Source of the DNA: Fragilariopsis cylindrus CCMP1102
Lineage: Eukaryota; Bacillariophyta; Bacillariophyceae; Bacillariales; Bacillariaceae
DNA: 64,000 bases
Direction: 5' to 3'
NCBI GenBank assembly: GCA_900095095.1
Contig: FMBT01000306.1
Coordinates: 248,001-312,000 of the forward strand
Shown: piece after piece, positions 42,982-53,596 of the stretch
How positions within the stretch are numbered: the stretch's first letter is position 1
How the letters are laid out: every line of letters starts with the position of its first letter
Notes under the pieces: model-generated
The model's input: only the letters and a program-made list of their open reading frames with translations
Told to the model about the DNA's origin: nothing
Database searches by the model: none
Program-made: the position numbers and the translations under genes

Positions 42982-43745
42982 ATGTGGACGAAAACTGTTG
43001 CGACCATTCTTGGTATCAGCAATCTGTTAATGGTACCTACGGATGGTCACTTTTTCTGGCTGAATGTCGACAAGGCCACCGGAGAAATTGAAGTAACTTT
43101 TTCGGAAAAGGCGGGCGTCTTAGATGGTGCTATAAAGATTTTTGAGGAAAAGATACAGGACAGATTTGCTCTATTTGCAATGTCTCTTGGTGAAGGCGAA
43201 GGCAAACGCCCTACACGGAAGAGCATCGATTGGCATTTGGAGGACGAGCGTATCGTTGGCGCTATTGCAGATTACGATCCGTCATCATCTTCTATAATTG
43301 TGAGTGGCCATCTTGACTTTGGACCATTCTCTGAATATGGAATTGACGTTGACGATTTGCAGTACCATTTCTTTTCAGACCAGCTTCTTAGTGAAAACAC
43401 ACACCAATGAAAATACAGACGCACGAATATATGAGAGAAAAACCGTTCTATGTAGAACTCGTGGGATGCAATTCTGAAATTGCTGCTACCATCCATGGCT
43501 TGTCTACAAGCATCGATGAGGCACCCCTTTCAGTATGTTTCTATGAACTGGGAGGACAGGAGATTGCTTGTCAAGATGTAGAGGCCAAAGATGACGATGC
43601 GGCAGTTGCGAAGATCCCAACAAGCTTGGAAATCACAACCACGATCTTTGCAAAAGTACATGCAACATTTCCATCTGAAGGCGGCAAAGGGAGCCGCAAA
43701 TATGCTACCGTAAGTGATAACTACGAACCCCAATGCAGCTATTAG
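42982..43745 (+). CDS. Secreted protein, possibly DUF4198-like (one frameshift)
   Basis: The N-terminus has a short signal peptide (MWTKTVATILGISNLLMVPTDG). HFFWLNVDKATGEIEVTFSEKAG resembles the start of DUF4198 proteins, which begin (A)HxFWL and adopt an Ig-like secreted fold. The first frame ends at 43410 and the second, 43407-43745 (EKPFYVELVGCNSEIAATIHGL...SVCFYELGG), overlaps it by four bases in another frame. The two read best as one ~250-residue protein with a one-base error. No C-terminal anchor was seen. The function is unknown; metal or surface binding is only a family-level guess. Confidence 0.45.
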
Positions 43746-44002
43746 GATTACAATACGATATTGTTGAAACGAGATCTTTTGAGGATACGAGGTAATCAAA
43801 AAGAGATTTGTTTTTCTTATTCTTATATCTACGTTATCCTATCATTCAACCAAAAGAAGGATCCATCCAGAATGAGAAGAAAAATCAATAGCAAACTACG
43901 ATCATTCTATAGTTTGCTTACATATCTTTGCATATCCTTCAATAATTATAAATTAGTTTTATCTCTAATTAAAGTTCGTAGTGGAATAGCCCTACCTTTC
44001 TA

Positions 44003-44660
44003 TTATTTCCATGCTTGCGCAGTTTCTATCGGTTCCATATTTTGCCAAAGCTCGGAATCTGCTGCTTGGCCTAATTTCTCCCATTCCGAAATACTTATTC
44101 GTCCATCGCCGCTGGAATCTAAGAGATCCCATGTGTGTGTCCGCATCAATTTTATGTGAACCATCTAACTTTGAATTAATCGTATCGTCTCCAGCCTGGT
44201 AGGCCAATACTGTAGCCAAGTCGCTTAAGGAACCATGTAAATCCCCGATTACTGACAATTGTTGTTCCTCTCGGAGTGGTGGGAGAGTGACTAGCCAATG
44301 TGGATGACGTGTTTGAAAATGTTTTGTTGCACCCTCAATTAAGTGTGTGACGGTGCGTATATCGATGACTTTACCCTCTCGAGTGGATTGAAGTAATGTC
44401 CGAACATCGTCTTCCGTTATACCCTTCGCGTCTTTACCACCATCGACACCATCAGCTATTATATTCGCCCCTACTGCGATATCGGCCAAGGAAAAGGAAG
44501 AAGCATTCCGATCTCCAGCAACAACAGACGATGTGGTCGTCGTTTTTGTTGCTATTTTTGCCGTTGCTGTTGTCGTTATTGGTAACAATGTTTCTAAAGC
44601 AGATACCAATCTAGCAACAGATACCAATTGTACTGAATCCCATCTTTTACTCTTTATCAT
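44003..44660 (-). pseudogene. Truncated Ser/Thr phosphatase remnant with a C-terminal EF-hand
   Basis: The N-terminal part ends HFQTRHPHWLVTLPPLREEQQLSVIGDLHGSLSDLATVL, whose GDLHG is the first metal-binding motif of PPP-family phosphatases and matches the PPEF/RdgC-type context. The next motifs (GDxVDRG, GNHE and the later histidines) are absent. The frame runs directly into SHKIDADTH and then, after a one-base shift near 44140, an EF-hand (WDLLDSSGDGRISISEWEKLG). About 200 residues of catalytic core are therefore missing, too much for an intron. An internally deleted pseudogene is the best reading. Confidence 0.6.
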
Positions 44661-44679
44661 GTATTTAATGTTAATACAG

Positions 44680-45476
44680 CTACAAGAGGTTCTCGACTCC
44701 CGTAATAGGTAGATCTCTTATAATCTGTTTGATTTCATTATTGATCTGTATATTCGTTTCAGTTTCAATCCGATACAGTTCTGTTAGAAAGGATTCGGAT
44801 GCTTTTTCCAATAAATTGTCCGGAATCAATCCTATTACTTCTGTGCAAAATGCGTTGATTAGAATCTTGTCGTTATCTGAGTAACTATTATAACTCCCTT
44901 TCTCTATATTATCGTCTCGATATAAACCGTGGCCTCTGTCATATCAATCAAGACTATTTCTCCAGTAGATTTCGATATGAGTGGCTGGACATCATTGGTA
45001 ACCACTCCCGCCACGAGCATTTGTACCATAGTCTTCATTAGATAGGTAACGGTGTTCAGTGCTATGTCTGGAGATAATTCTCCTATACTTGCGTGATACC
45101 ACCACCTTCCTGTTGTCTTCGACGAAGGGAACCATGCCCACGACAACCCGATTGGAATCATAACGATACTCTTCCATACCAAACATCGTTCACTCCCGTC
45201 ACTGTCGTTGTTCCATCACACGAAGAACATTACATTCGTTTTGGACACTATCGGCACTACGTTTCCAGCTAATTTTTACCACAATTTTCTGTTCCTGAGC
45301 TTTGCTTTTTTCGTAATTTTTAGCAGCAATGTTCTTCTCATCATAATGATTCGATTAGTATTCTTGTATGAATATACTGCACCTCCCCCTCCAACTCCAA
45401 TAAATTCTGGATCGACTAAAGTCAATCCCTGAAAATCATGGACTATCAATTTGGACTGGTCCATTTCCAAATTCAT
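44680..45476 (-). CDS. Protein kinase-like gene, frameshifted
   Basis: The start MNLEMDQSKLIVHDFQGLTL is followed by FIGVGGGGAVYSYKN, a glycine-rich loop. Then come KIVVKISWKRSADSVQNECNVL (beta-3 Lys and alpha-C Glu), ERCLGMEEYRYDSNRVVVGMVPF, ALNTVTYLMKTMVQML and NDVQPLISKSTGEIVLIDMTEA in the place of the HRDxxxxN/DFG segment. The remaining C-terminus is helical (FCTEVIGLIPDNLLEKASESFLTELYRIETE). Pieces lie in at least three frames within 0.8 kb. The catalytic loop deviates strongly from kinases, so it may be a pseudokinase or aminoglycoside/fructosamine-kinase-like fold. It could be an active gene with sequence errors or a relic. Confidence 0.4.
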
Positions 45477-46105
45477 ACTTCATCGTCGTTGTTTGTCATC
45501 GGATTGAAAAGTAGCGTCCCCACAAGTGCCATCATCGCGGGGTTGGGGAAGATGGATACATGAGAACATAACATATGAGGGAAATATATGACATGTGATT
45601 ACGTTTCACTTCACTTGGGTGGGATTTGGAATCGAAATCGTATCACCGGGGTAAGATGCCTAGGAACTAAATGGATAAAAAATCAGAACCAGCGTTCAAT
45701 TTTGGTCTAGAAGAACTATTCAATTTTGAAAATATACTTGGTTATGGAGTAACAGTAGCACAGAGTAAGGTAAGAAGGTACTAGACTATTGATGATGACA
45801 GCGCCTACCCCTGATTCTAAAAAGCTTGAAACGTGTTTCAAGCGAATTTTATGGGTCTGTATGATGTGAACGAAAATCAAGTCGCCTTCCTTGCGCGTTC
45901 ACACAACGGACTTTTCCATCACAAGAAATCAAACAGTTCAAAAATTGGTTACTGTAAGTTACGTGAAAATTAACTTCCGTCTATGGAGCAATCATGCAAC
46001 AAACAGCATTATATCTCATTATTGACAGTAGTAGTATTTGCAGTCGTATATCTATCTTCTATCCTATCAGATATAAGTCAACAACTAATTAGAGAATAAC
46101 AAGTC
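45477..46105. other. Divergent spacer
   Basis: This spacer lies between the kinase-like gene (minus) and the next membrane-protein gene (plus). No gene or repeat was recognised. Confidence 0.35.
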
Positions 46106-46756
46106 ATGATGATTAATATCAACCTCCCGTCCTTCCTTCTTCCTTGCCTACTGGCGTTACAACTATTTTCCACATCAAATGCCAAATGTCCGGGATTTAG
46201 TTTGGGTAGTACTTCCTGCAGTTCCGGAAAAGTATTTTCAAGTTCTAGTATAAGTGCATCCTGTTCGGACGAGGGAGATGTATCAATCACTGGAACCCTG
46301 ACTGCTAAATCATCCTTCGATGGGGACTCGGAAGTTACATTTGTCCCGTGTTTCAGAGGTACAAAAATATGTTTCGAGGAATACACACAAAGTGGTGGGA
46401 ATATCTGCAATTTGATTTCTACTAGTGACGGATCATTAGACTGTGGAAGTGCTGGACAGTATGTCATCGAACAAGAATTTGATATACCGGATGAGGTCAA
46501 TAATCGTAGTTGGTGGATGACGTTTGTTACTATTCGGGTATTGGTAGGGAATGAGGATGCCTGTACACAAGACGCGACGAGCTCTTCCTCATCCACATCC
46601 TCGGCTTTTATAGGGGTAGGAATTGCATCATTATTCGCTGTCGGTGGTTTGAGTATTTTCACACACTGCATGCGTCGTCGAAAACGACCGTTGATAGTAT
46701 TAGAGGAAAATGCCCTCGCAGATAATCACGCTACAAGTTTTGTTCAGATGGTTTGA
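46106..46756 (+). CDS. Small type I membrane protein, Cys-containing ectodomain
   Basis: 216 residues. The signal peptide is PSFLLPCLLALQLFSTSNA. The ectodomain has paired cysteines (AKCPGF, TSCSSG, ASCSDE, VPCFRG, KICFEE, NICNLI, LDCGS, DACTQD) and several Ser/Gly stretches. A transmembrane helix (AFIGVGIASLFAVGGLSIFTHC) is followed by RRRK and a short tail. No family was recognised. The present stop (TGA at 46754-46756) lies inside a ~104-bp tandem duplication; without it the frame would continue to a longer tail ending in YYSASALT at ~46906. See the finding on tail truncation. Confidence 0.65.
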   Translation: MMININLPSFLLPCLLALQLFSTSNAKCPGFSLGSTSCSSGKVFSSSSISASCSDEGDVSITGTLTAKSSFDGDSEVTFVPCFRGTKICFEEYTQSGGNICNLISTSDGSLDCGSAGQYVIEQEFDIPDEVNNRSWWMTFVTIRVLVGNEDACTQDATSSSSSTSSAFIGVGIASLFAVGGLSIFTHCMRRRKRPLIVLEENALADNHATSFVQMV

Positions 46757-46856
46757 GTAATTTTCACGTATTTCATGCGTCGTCGAAAAACGACTGTGGA
46801 TAGTATTAGAGGAAGATGCCCTCGCAGATAATCATGCTATAAGTTTTGTTCAGATG
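46646..46856. repeat. Tandem duplication (~104 bp) at the gene's 3' end
   Basis: Copy 1 is 46646-46749 and copy 2 is ~46750-46856, differing by a few substitutions and small insertions. The repeated unit covers the end of the transmembrane helix, the basic stop-transfer segment and the cytoplasmic tail. Insertions at the copy junction put a TGA in frame. Confidence 0.9.
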
Positions 46857-47338
46857 AAGGATATGCCTAAAGACGATGGATACTATTCTGCAAGTGCGTT
46901 GACATAAGATGGAGTAGAAGACTACAACGACGAAGATATTATCGGGGATTTATTGTTATCTGTTCTTTGAAATGCAGGATCAATGTTATAGAACTAACTG
47001 CAGTTCGTTTATTACATAGAAAATGATTCATTCTACATTGTAGTGCACTTGTTTTCCTATAGAACATTCAATATATATATTTTGCATTCCACTGCACTTT
47101 TTTCATAGTTTGCAATACGTTTGAGTCGCATTTAAGAATTGTTGTTGCCAATGTGATCTGTCTGCTAACTGTTCAGCTTCTTCGCAATCATACAATCGAT
47201 ATTGCTGTAGTTTGTCATCATTCGAGAGCGAGCATCTTCTCTCTTCCCTTCTTCCACTCAAGTTCAGTCTTCGTCGGCGTTATTGTTTTTCCGGAAGCCT
47301 ATTATCATGTACATACTGATCGATATTTGTCCCCATTA
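46757..47338. other. Convergent spacer containing the displaced former 3' coding end
   Basis: Positions 46757-46908 carry the second repeat copy and the likely ancestral C-terminal codons (KDMPKDDGYYSASALT). The remainder, AT-rich with no recognised gene, leads to the end of the convergent NYN gene. Confidence 0.5.
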
Positions 47339-48919
47339 TCAAAGAAATGAGGAAGTGTCACCTAGTTTTAACGACAACGGTAGCTCCTCGTGATGAATTT
47401 TATGAAATTGTTTTCCTTCAGTAGTCATAGCTCGAATCATCATGTATGGAGTTGCAATATCACTCGAAGGGGTTGTTTCATCTTCGCCTACTTCGTTATC
47501 GCTATCGTTGTAACTACAACTTTCATCATCATCGGAAGAAGAAGAAAGGAAAGTCATTCCCCGTTCTCTTCCTCTTTCCCGTATCAATGCAGGCATCATT
47601 ACGAGATCACTTGAATTGACCAATGCAAGAGTTTGTTTCAGTTCATTGCTAACTGTCACAGTTAGAAAGTTTCGTTTTCGAGCATATTCAAGTAATGGAA
47701 TAAAATCCTTATCTTTTGAATAAACTACTAAACATCCCCTCCAATTATTATTAATATTGTTATTGTTATTGTTATTGTTGTTGTTTATTTCCTTGTTATC
47801 ATGATCATATTTTTCTTCTTCTTTTTCTAATGTCTTGGTATTACTGTTTATTCTGTCCATCCATTTTTGGGCATGTATCTCTAATTCGGTATCGACATTT
47901 TTAGCAGAATACACCTGAACACCTTGTTCTTTTAATACACGGAATAGGTCATTGCGCTGCTTCTTATTCCCACCACCACTAGAACCCTCCCTATTCCTTC
48001 GAAGTCCTACTTGAGCGGCCAAATACTTTTTAGATTTTATCATTTCTTTTTCGTTCAGTTTTTTCTTCTTTTTTCCTCGTTTGATATTACGTTTACGTTG
48101 TTCATTATCATGTAAATCTTTCATATGAAATTTTAACTTTGTTTTTTCATCCCAGCCCTTTCTCTTATCCTTTTTTGTTAATGACATCCTTTTACCACAG
48201 ATCCCACATCGTAATGCACCATTTTCATCGTATCCTGATTGAGCAATAACATTATCATTATCATTATCAATATCAATACCATCATCGTCGCCATCTTCAT
48301 CTTCATTTGAATCATTACTTTCTTTTCCTCCCCATGGGACAAATTCTTGATCAAACTCCAATTGTCGTTCTTCGGGAGATATATAGGTAAATGTCGCGTC
48401 ATTACCTAATGCGAAAATATTCATTGTTGCGTTCGATAGAGGAAGATCTTTATGCTTATTTTTTGTATCGTATACAATGCTCCTTTTGTCGTTCACATTG
48501 TCATTGTCATCTGACGCATTTTTCGTATTCTTATTCCTAGTGATGCGACGACCAAAGTCCTTCAGAGGGGCTAAAAAATCTTGAATGTCTTGACGTCGAA
48601 GAGTATCCGGTCTAACATTGTCCAAATCTATGAAGATACCCACTGGAAGGACGAGGCTTCTTACATTCTCATTTTCGGAAGAGGAAGTAGAAAATCGATG
48701 CCGTCTGCTAATGCTAATACTACTAATATCACAATAATTATTGTGATAATCATAGTAACGATCATAATAATATCTTGTATCCATCATCGTCATCGTTTTG
48801 CTTGTCAGTAACGACGATCGCTTCCTCGTGATGAACTTTGTTGTCATAGGCATCGCTGCCGTCGCTGCCGTCGTCGTCGTCGTCGTCGTCCATCGTAATA
48901 GTTGTTTCGATTTTAACAT
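47339..48919 (-). CDS. NYN-domain (PIN-like) ribonuclease-type protein with a C2H2 zinc finger
   Basis: 526 residues. The N-terminus is basic and Ser/Thr-rich (RRHRFSTSSSE), like a mitochondrial presequence. RSLVLPVGIFIDLDNVRPDTLRRQDIQDF is the first acidic strand of a NYN domain, and VDTELEIHAQKWMDRI and LVVYSKDKDFIPLLEYARKR supply the other acidic residues of the PIN-like active site. Between them lie a zinc-finger-like CGICGKRMSLTKKD...HMKDLH (CxxC...HxxxxH) and a strongly basic segment. Such proteins act on RNA; an organellar RNA-processing role is inferred from targeting and domain type. Poly-Asn linkers reflect ATT/GTT triplet runs. No introns. Confidence 0.75.
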   Translation of the reverse strand: MLKSKQLLRWTTTTTTTAATAAMPMTTKFITRKRSSLLTSKTMTMMDTRYYYDRYYDYHNNYCDISSISISRRHRFSTSSSENENVRSLVLPVGIFIDLDNVRPDTLRRQDIQDFLAPLKDFGRRITRNKNTKNASDDNDNVNDKRSIVYDTKNKHKDLPLSNATMNIFALGNDATFTYISPEERQLEFDQEFVPWGGKESNDSNEDEDGDDDGIDIDNDNDNVIAQSGYDENGALRCGICGKRMSLTKKDKRKGWDEKTKLKFHMKDLHDNEQRKRNIKRGKKKKKLNEKEMIKSKKYLAAQVGLRRNREGSSGGGNKKQRNDLFRVLKEQGVQVYSAKNVDTELEIHAQKWMDRINSNTKTLEKEEEKYDHDNKEINNNNNNNNNNINNNWRGCLVVYSKDKDFIPLLEYARKRNFLTVTVSNELKQTLALVNSSDLVMMPALIRERGRERGMTFLSSSSDDDESCSYNDSDNEVGEDETTPSSDIATPYMMIRAMTTEGKQFHKIHHEELPLSLKLGDTSSFL

Positions 48920-49430
48920 GACAATTAATCCTCAGGGCTTTTTTAAAGCAAATTGAAAGTTGGCTTTTGAATGTTGTTTGTTTTGAGATTGTGAGAAAAA
49001 GAAAAGAGGAGGAGTAGGAAACAATCCATGGAAAATCCCAAGCCATGAACTTACAACCAACATCGGAGTAGTTTACGAAATTGGTTTTCAAAACGAAACG
49101 GAATGATCACTAGTACAGATCGCAAAGTAGAAGTACAGTAACGGAACATGAAAAACGGATATACAGTATCACGCTTTGAAATTTTTTGTGAAGAACGTGA
49201 AATGAAATGAGACCTTTGTTTTATTGTTGGGGAGGGGAGATTAAAGATTCTGGATCTTTTTGTGCGTATTTTGCGCGCCGAAAATGATAATGATTGACGA
49301 TTGATGGCCATGCTCATTGCAATGCATCATGTGCTGTGTGATATTATTGATTTCCCGCATCCAATTATTCAATTATTTTGGTTGTCGTCAGTCTCACTCA
49401 ATGAATGATCGATAACAACCTTATACAACG
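48920..49430. promoter_or_regulatory. Divergent promoter region with an E2F-like palindrome
   Basis: This 511-bp spacer lies between the NYN gene (minus) and the sulfurtransferase gene (plus). ATTTTGCGCGCCGAAAAT at ~49268-49285 is a near-palindrome resembling an E2F dyad. No other feature was recognised. Confidence 0.4.
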
Positions 49431-51246
49431 ATGGTATTCCCAACCGTGACAAAGAAGAACCAACGTCGACGCCAACGTCGAGGAAAACTTTTTCCTATGA
49501 GTGCTGGCGGTATAATAATACTTGAAGTACTAATAATCACGATAGTCGTAATGATTGTTAATGTTGTCGGGATGTCAACGGTACTAAAAGCGAATACTAT
49601 TGGGAGGCGTGGTTGCTATCGCCGTGTTCTCTTCGAACATCGTAGTAGTAGCAGTAGCAGCAGTAGCAGTAGTAGTACATTATTTGCAACGACAAGAAGG
49701 ACAAGAATTTCTTGTCGCACCGGTAATATAATAGAAGCACCTACAGTGCGCATTCCTCTTCATCATCGTCGTTTTGGTCAAGAACATCGATATCGTCACC
49801 ATCATCGCCATCGATAATCATGCGAATGGCTAGCAGCAGTAGTGGTGAAATCGGTGATATTAGCAGCAGCAGCAGCAGCAGCCAGCAGCAGCAGCAGCAA
49901 GGAATCGATTGTTCAAGAATCGTCGAAGAATTTGTTATCAATCGAGGAGTGCTTGGATCAGTACAATAATAGGCACGTCGACAACGACACCAATACTACT
50001 AAGAGTACCATTCAATTCATTGATGCTACTTGGTTTCATAAGGGAATAAGAAATGGACGTACAGAATTTGAAAATGGACCACGTTTACCTGGAGCTGTAC
50101 ATTGGGACATATCTGATCTAAGTACTAATGGAGAATTATTTCCAAATGATAATCCAAAGAAACTAAAGAATGTATTTCCATCACAATGGTTAGTTGGTGC
50201 TGCATTAGAAAAGATGGGTGTAATAAACAACAACAATAGTAGCAATAATAATAATCAGTCCACGACGACAAAACCAACGAAAACAATGCTGGTTGTATAT
50301 GGTCGTGAGGGCACATTCTTTGCTCCTCGTGTTTGGTATACTCTTAAAAAGTATTATTGTGGTAGTGGTTCGGTGAAATTACTACAAGGATCATTAGAAG
50401 AATGGATTGCAAAAGGTGGACCTGCCGATTTCGATCCTATAACAACAGCAACGAATGTTATGACAGTAATAGATAGCAACAGTAGCAGAAATAGAAATGA
50501 TAGTAACAGTATTGAACCAGCTACAATAGCGGTTTCCATACGAGCAAAAGATCTATTAGAGGAATTTGGTCACCGGTGGCGAGATAATCGATACAAACAT
50601 CCTTCTATCTCATGGTCGACGGCAAAAAATCGATTGGTTGACATGCAATTTGTATTAGATTTTTTGGACTACAAACAAAAGCAACGAAAAGAAGAAGACG
50701 ATGAACCATCGTCGTCGTCAATGCTTAAAGAGGAATTGGATTTGTTGGTATCTTCTCCTTCCTCTTCTAATAGTAATAAAATGATAGTGTAATGATAAAT
50801 GGCCATCTATTATAATTGATACTCGGGGATCATCATTTTCAAAAAAGGGACACATTCCAGGTTCTATCCATATTCCATATTCTTCCTTGACAATGAAAGA
50901 CGATCCATTAAAACTCAAAACAAAAATTGAATTGAAAAAAGTTATCCGAGATGCATTATTGGGAAGAGAAGATGATAATATGCTGCTGCTACTGCTGCTG
51001 CTGCTGCTGCTGTGATGATGATGATGATGATTCGTTGTTATTTGAAATGCTACGTCGCCGACCACCATTGTTAACCTGTGGTACTGGTGTTTCAGTTTGT
51101 ACTATGGCATTAGCCTTAGAAGAACTTGGCCTCCCGAACCGTTTATATATGACGGAAGTTGGAATGAATGGGGTCAAGATCCTTCACACCAAAGGCAGGT
51201 ATATCAAAGTAGTGGTTTACCTTACGGTACTATAGCTAGCATATAA
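49431..51246 (+). CDS. 3-mercaptopyruvate/thiosulfate sulfurtransferase, two rhodanese domains (frameshifted)
   Basis: The first rhodanese domain (49842-50792) shows IQFIDATWFHKGIRNGRTEF, RLPGAVHWDISDLS, LVVYGREGTFFAPRVWYTLKKY and VKLLQGSLEEWIAKGGP. The second, after a frameshift near 50792, has WPSIIIDTRGSSFSKKGHIPGSIHIPYSSL, then the active-site loop LLTCGTGVSVCTMALALEELGL with the catalytic Cys, and YDGSWNEWGQDPSHQR near the end (another shift near 51151). These match MST-type enzymes, which transfer sulfane sulfur from 3-mercaptopyruvate or thiosulfate. A (CTG)n/(ATG)n triplet tract at 50980-51030 is the site of a third frame change. The N-terminus is uncertain: the frame from ATG 49431 encodes a hydrophobic signal anchor and poly-Ser but meets a TAA at 49815. 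Confidence 0.7.
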
Positions 51247-51885
51247 TAAGTAAAATAGCAACACTATGTATCAAAAACCTGAAATGTTTATCATCAACAG
51301 CTTTTTGTTATCAACTATACCTTCTAAAATAATCCTCCGCGATATTGTTTCTCAAACACTCCGAGCTCTATTGCTATCTAGCTATCGAGAGGGATAAAAA
51401 AAAAGCCTACACGTTGCACATAGCCCCGCCCGCCACGGAATGCGAATGCGAGTAATTGAATTGGATATGAAAAATTTGTATCCTCAATTTCAATTCTTCT
51501 CGAAAAAAAAACTTCGGGAAAGATCGAACCCTGCTTTTTTGTTCAATTTTTTATCATTCATTCGGGATTCGATTCTTCATTCGGGATTGGCCATATTTAG
51601 CCAACCATTATTTTCAAATTTGCGTGACCAATGGCATTTATTCGAGACTGATTTAAGTTGTACAAGTAGTAGCACACGACGACGAACGAATAGAATAGAA
51701 TATAAAAAGAATCCAATTGTCATATCAGGTCCATTGCTTGTAGAAGAGGATTAAGCTTCAATAGGGGTAGAATCGGTTCATCGTCCAAAAAAAGCATAGC
51801 AATCTATCTATCATGTATTATTTGTATCATCATCATTCGCATTGCTGTTCGCACAGCATCATCATCATCATCAATATGGCGGCGG
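51247..51885. other. Spacer; one unsupported open frame
   Basis: An open frame at 51440-51754 encodes a basic protein with no recognised domain, and I do not call it. Short ATC/CAT triplet repeats lie near 51826-51874. Confidence 0.4.
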
Positions 51886-53596
51886 TTGATTTTTAATAAT
51901 GCTATACTCATCATAATACTAATCATTGGTTGTTGTTGCTATTGTGGTCGTATGGTGGTGAATGCAACGACACCAATGATGCTTCCACTTCCAAGTCAAA
52001 TTTTACGAGCAAGAATACCATCATCTTCATCAGAAGAAGAAGAAGACATCACAACAACAACTTTGGTTGTATGAAGGTGCATTATATGATCCATTAGATG
52101 GACGTCAGGTTGCTAAAGTACAAGGAATAGAATTGATACGACCAATAATGAATACAACTAATTTAGCTATTGATTCTATACTACGTCATCCCAATGCTAC
52201 ATATGATGATGCTCAAACAGTATGGTCACAAAAAGTATTTTGTTATACGAAAACAAAATCAACGAGAAATAATGAGAATGAGAATGGAGATACAACTACT
52301 ACTACTAATGATATATTACGTAGTGTTCGGATCCGGCCACAATCACCACGTAAGGATGTACCATTAGATCAAGCTGTGGCTGTATATGAAACTGCAACTA
52401 CATTCATTTCTCGTCGTCGTCGTCGACGACGACGTCATACACAAAATAAGGACGATGATGAGGATATCGATCTATTAATACATTCAGAATTTCCAAATGG
52501 ACACACAATGTGGGGGAATACACAGGAATTGCGTTGTCAACAAAATATTAATAATAACAATCCATCATTATCAACATCATCATCATCATCATCATTACGA
52601 AAAACATCGCAAACGTCCCTCCTCAGCAGTATTACTAAAAGTGGTAGTGGTAGTGGTAATATTGATTTTACTATTTTTGCGAAGATACGATCTAAAGGCA
52701 GTCCATTATTTGCTCCTGATTTAACAGAAAGTGATGATAATGATAATGATACTAATGATGGGAGAAGAAGAAGAAAGAAAGGTAACGGCAACGGCAACGA
52801 CGATGATGTCATTGTTTCACCGAAACGTTCTGCTTTAATTCAATTTGGTTCATCAGATGATAATATGGAATCAAAACATAAATTTGGTGCTAGGGAAACA
52901 TATTCCTATCGAAATATACCATTATCAACAACAACAGCAACAACAACATTAGAAACCCCCCGCCCATTATGGAAAAGAATAAAATTGTCATTGATGAGAA
53001 ATAAGAAGAAGAATGTACCAACAACAATGACGAGTAGTAGTAGTAGTAGTATATACTATACACGATATGGAGAAGGACCACCCTTTTATGCACCAGGAAG
53101 AATGTGTATGTTAGAAATGCAAGGTCGGCCTATAAATGATTTAAAAGAAGCAACTCCTATATTACAACGTTTGTTACAGAAAAACGACGACGATGGTAGT
53201 ACTAGTAGTGGTGGTCCCGTGGTTGGTTTCCATTATAGGAATAATCAAGAGAATAAAGACCACAATAACAACAATGACGACGCTACTACTAGAATGACGT
53301 CGTCGTCAAAAATAACAGCTCCTCCTAGTATTCAAACTGCTTGGAATTTAAACAAAACGAAAAGAAATAATAACGATAAGAGAAGAATTGGTACTACGAC
53401 TGCAAGAAGGATACCTACTTCTTCTTCTTCTGCTACTAATTCACAGCAACTGTTGCGATTGAAAATACAAGATCCTGCTGATGGTAGTGTATATGGTAGT
53501 AATGATATTCGTACATGGACAAGGAGAGGACAGAATCAAGTCATTGCAATTTGGGATCGTATCAGGGCATCAACTACTTTAGAATCTGGAAATTAA
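51886..53596 (+). CDS. Secreted or membrane-associated protein of unknown function (one frameshift)
   Basis: The N-terminus MIFNNAILIIILIIGCCCYCGRMVVNA is a signal peptide. After a one-base shift near 52060 the frame continues QQLWLYEGALYDPLDGRQVAKVQGIELIRP, which looks like the start of a conserved domain, then VFCYTK, VRIRPQSPRKDVPLDQAVAVYETATTFIS and FPNGHTMWGNTQEL. A later conserved-looking stretch is YTRYGEGPPFYAPGRMCMLEMQGRPI, followed by RLKIQDPADGSVYGSNDIRTW. Conserved blocks are separated by Ser, Asn, Asp and Arg tracts from triplet expansion. I do not recognise the family. The regular mix of aromatic and Gly residues suggests a beta-rich extracellular or organellar-lumen fold. Confidence 0.55.

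Noticed and set aside
46078-46671. 197-codon minus-strand open frame
   Set aside because: Antisense to the type I membrane protein, which has a signal peptide and TM helix in the sense frame.
51440-51754. 104-codon open frame between the sulfurtransferase and the next gene
   Set aside because: No domain or targeting signal; could be a UTR or a lost exon, but nothing in the sequence supports it.
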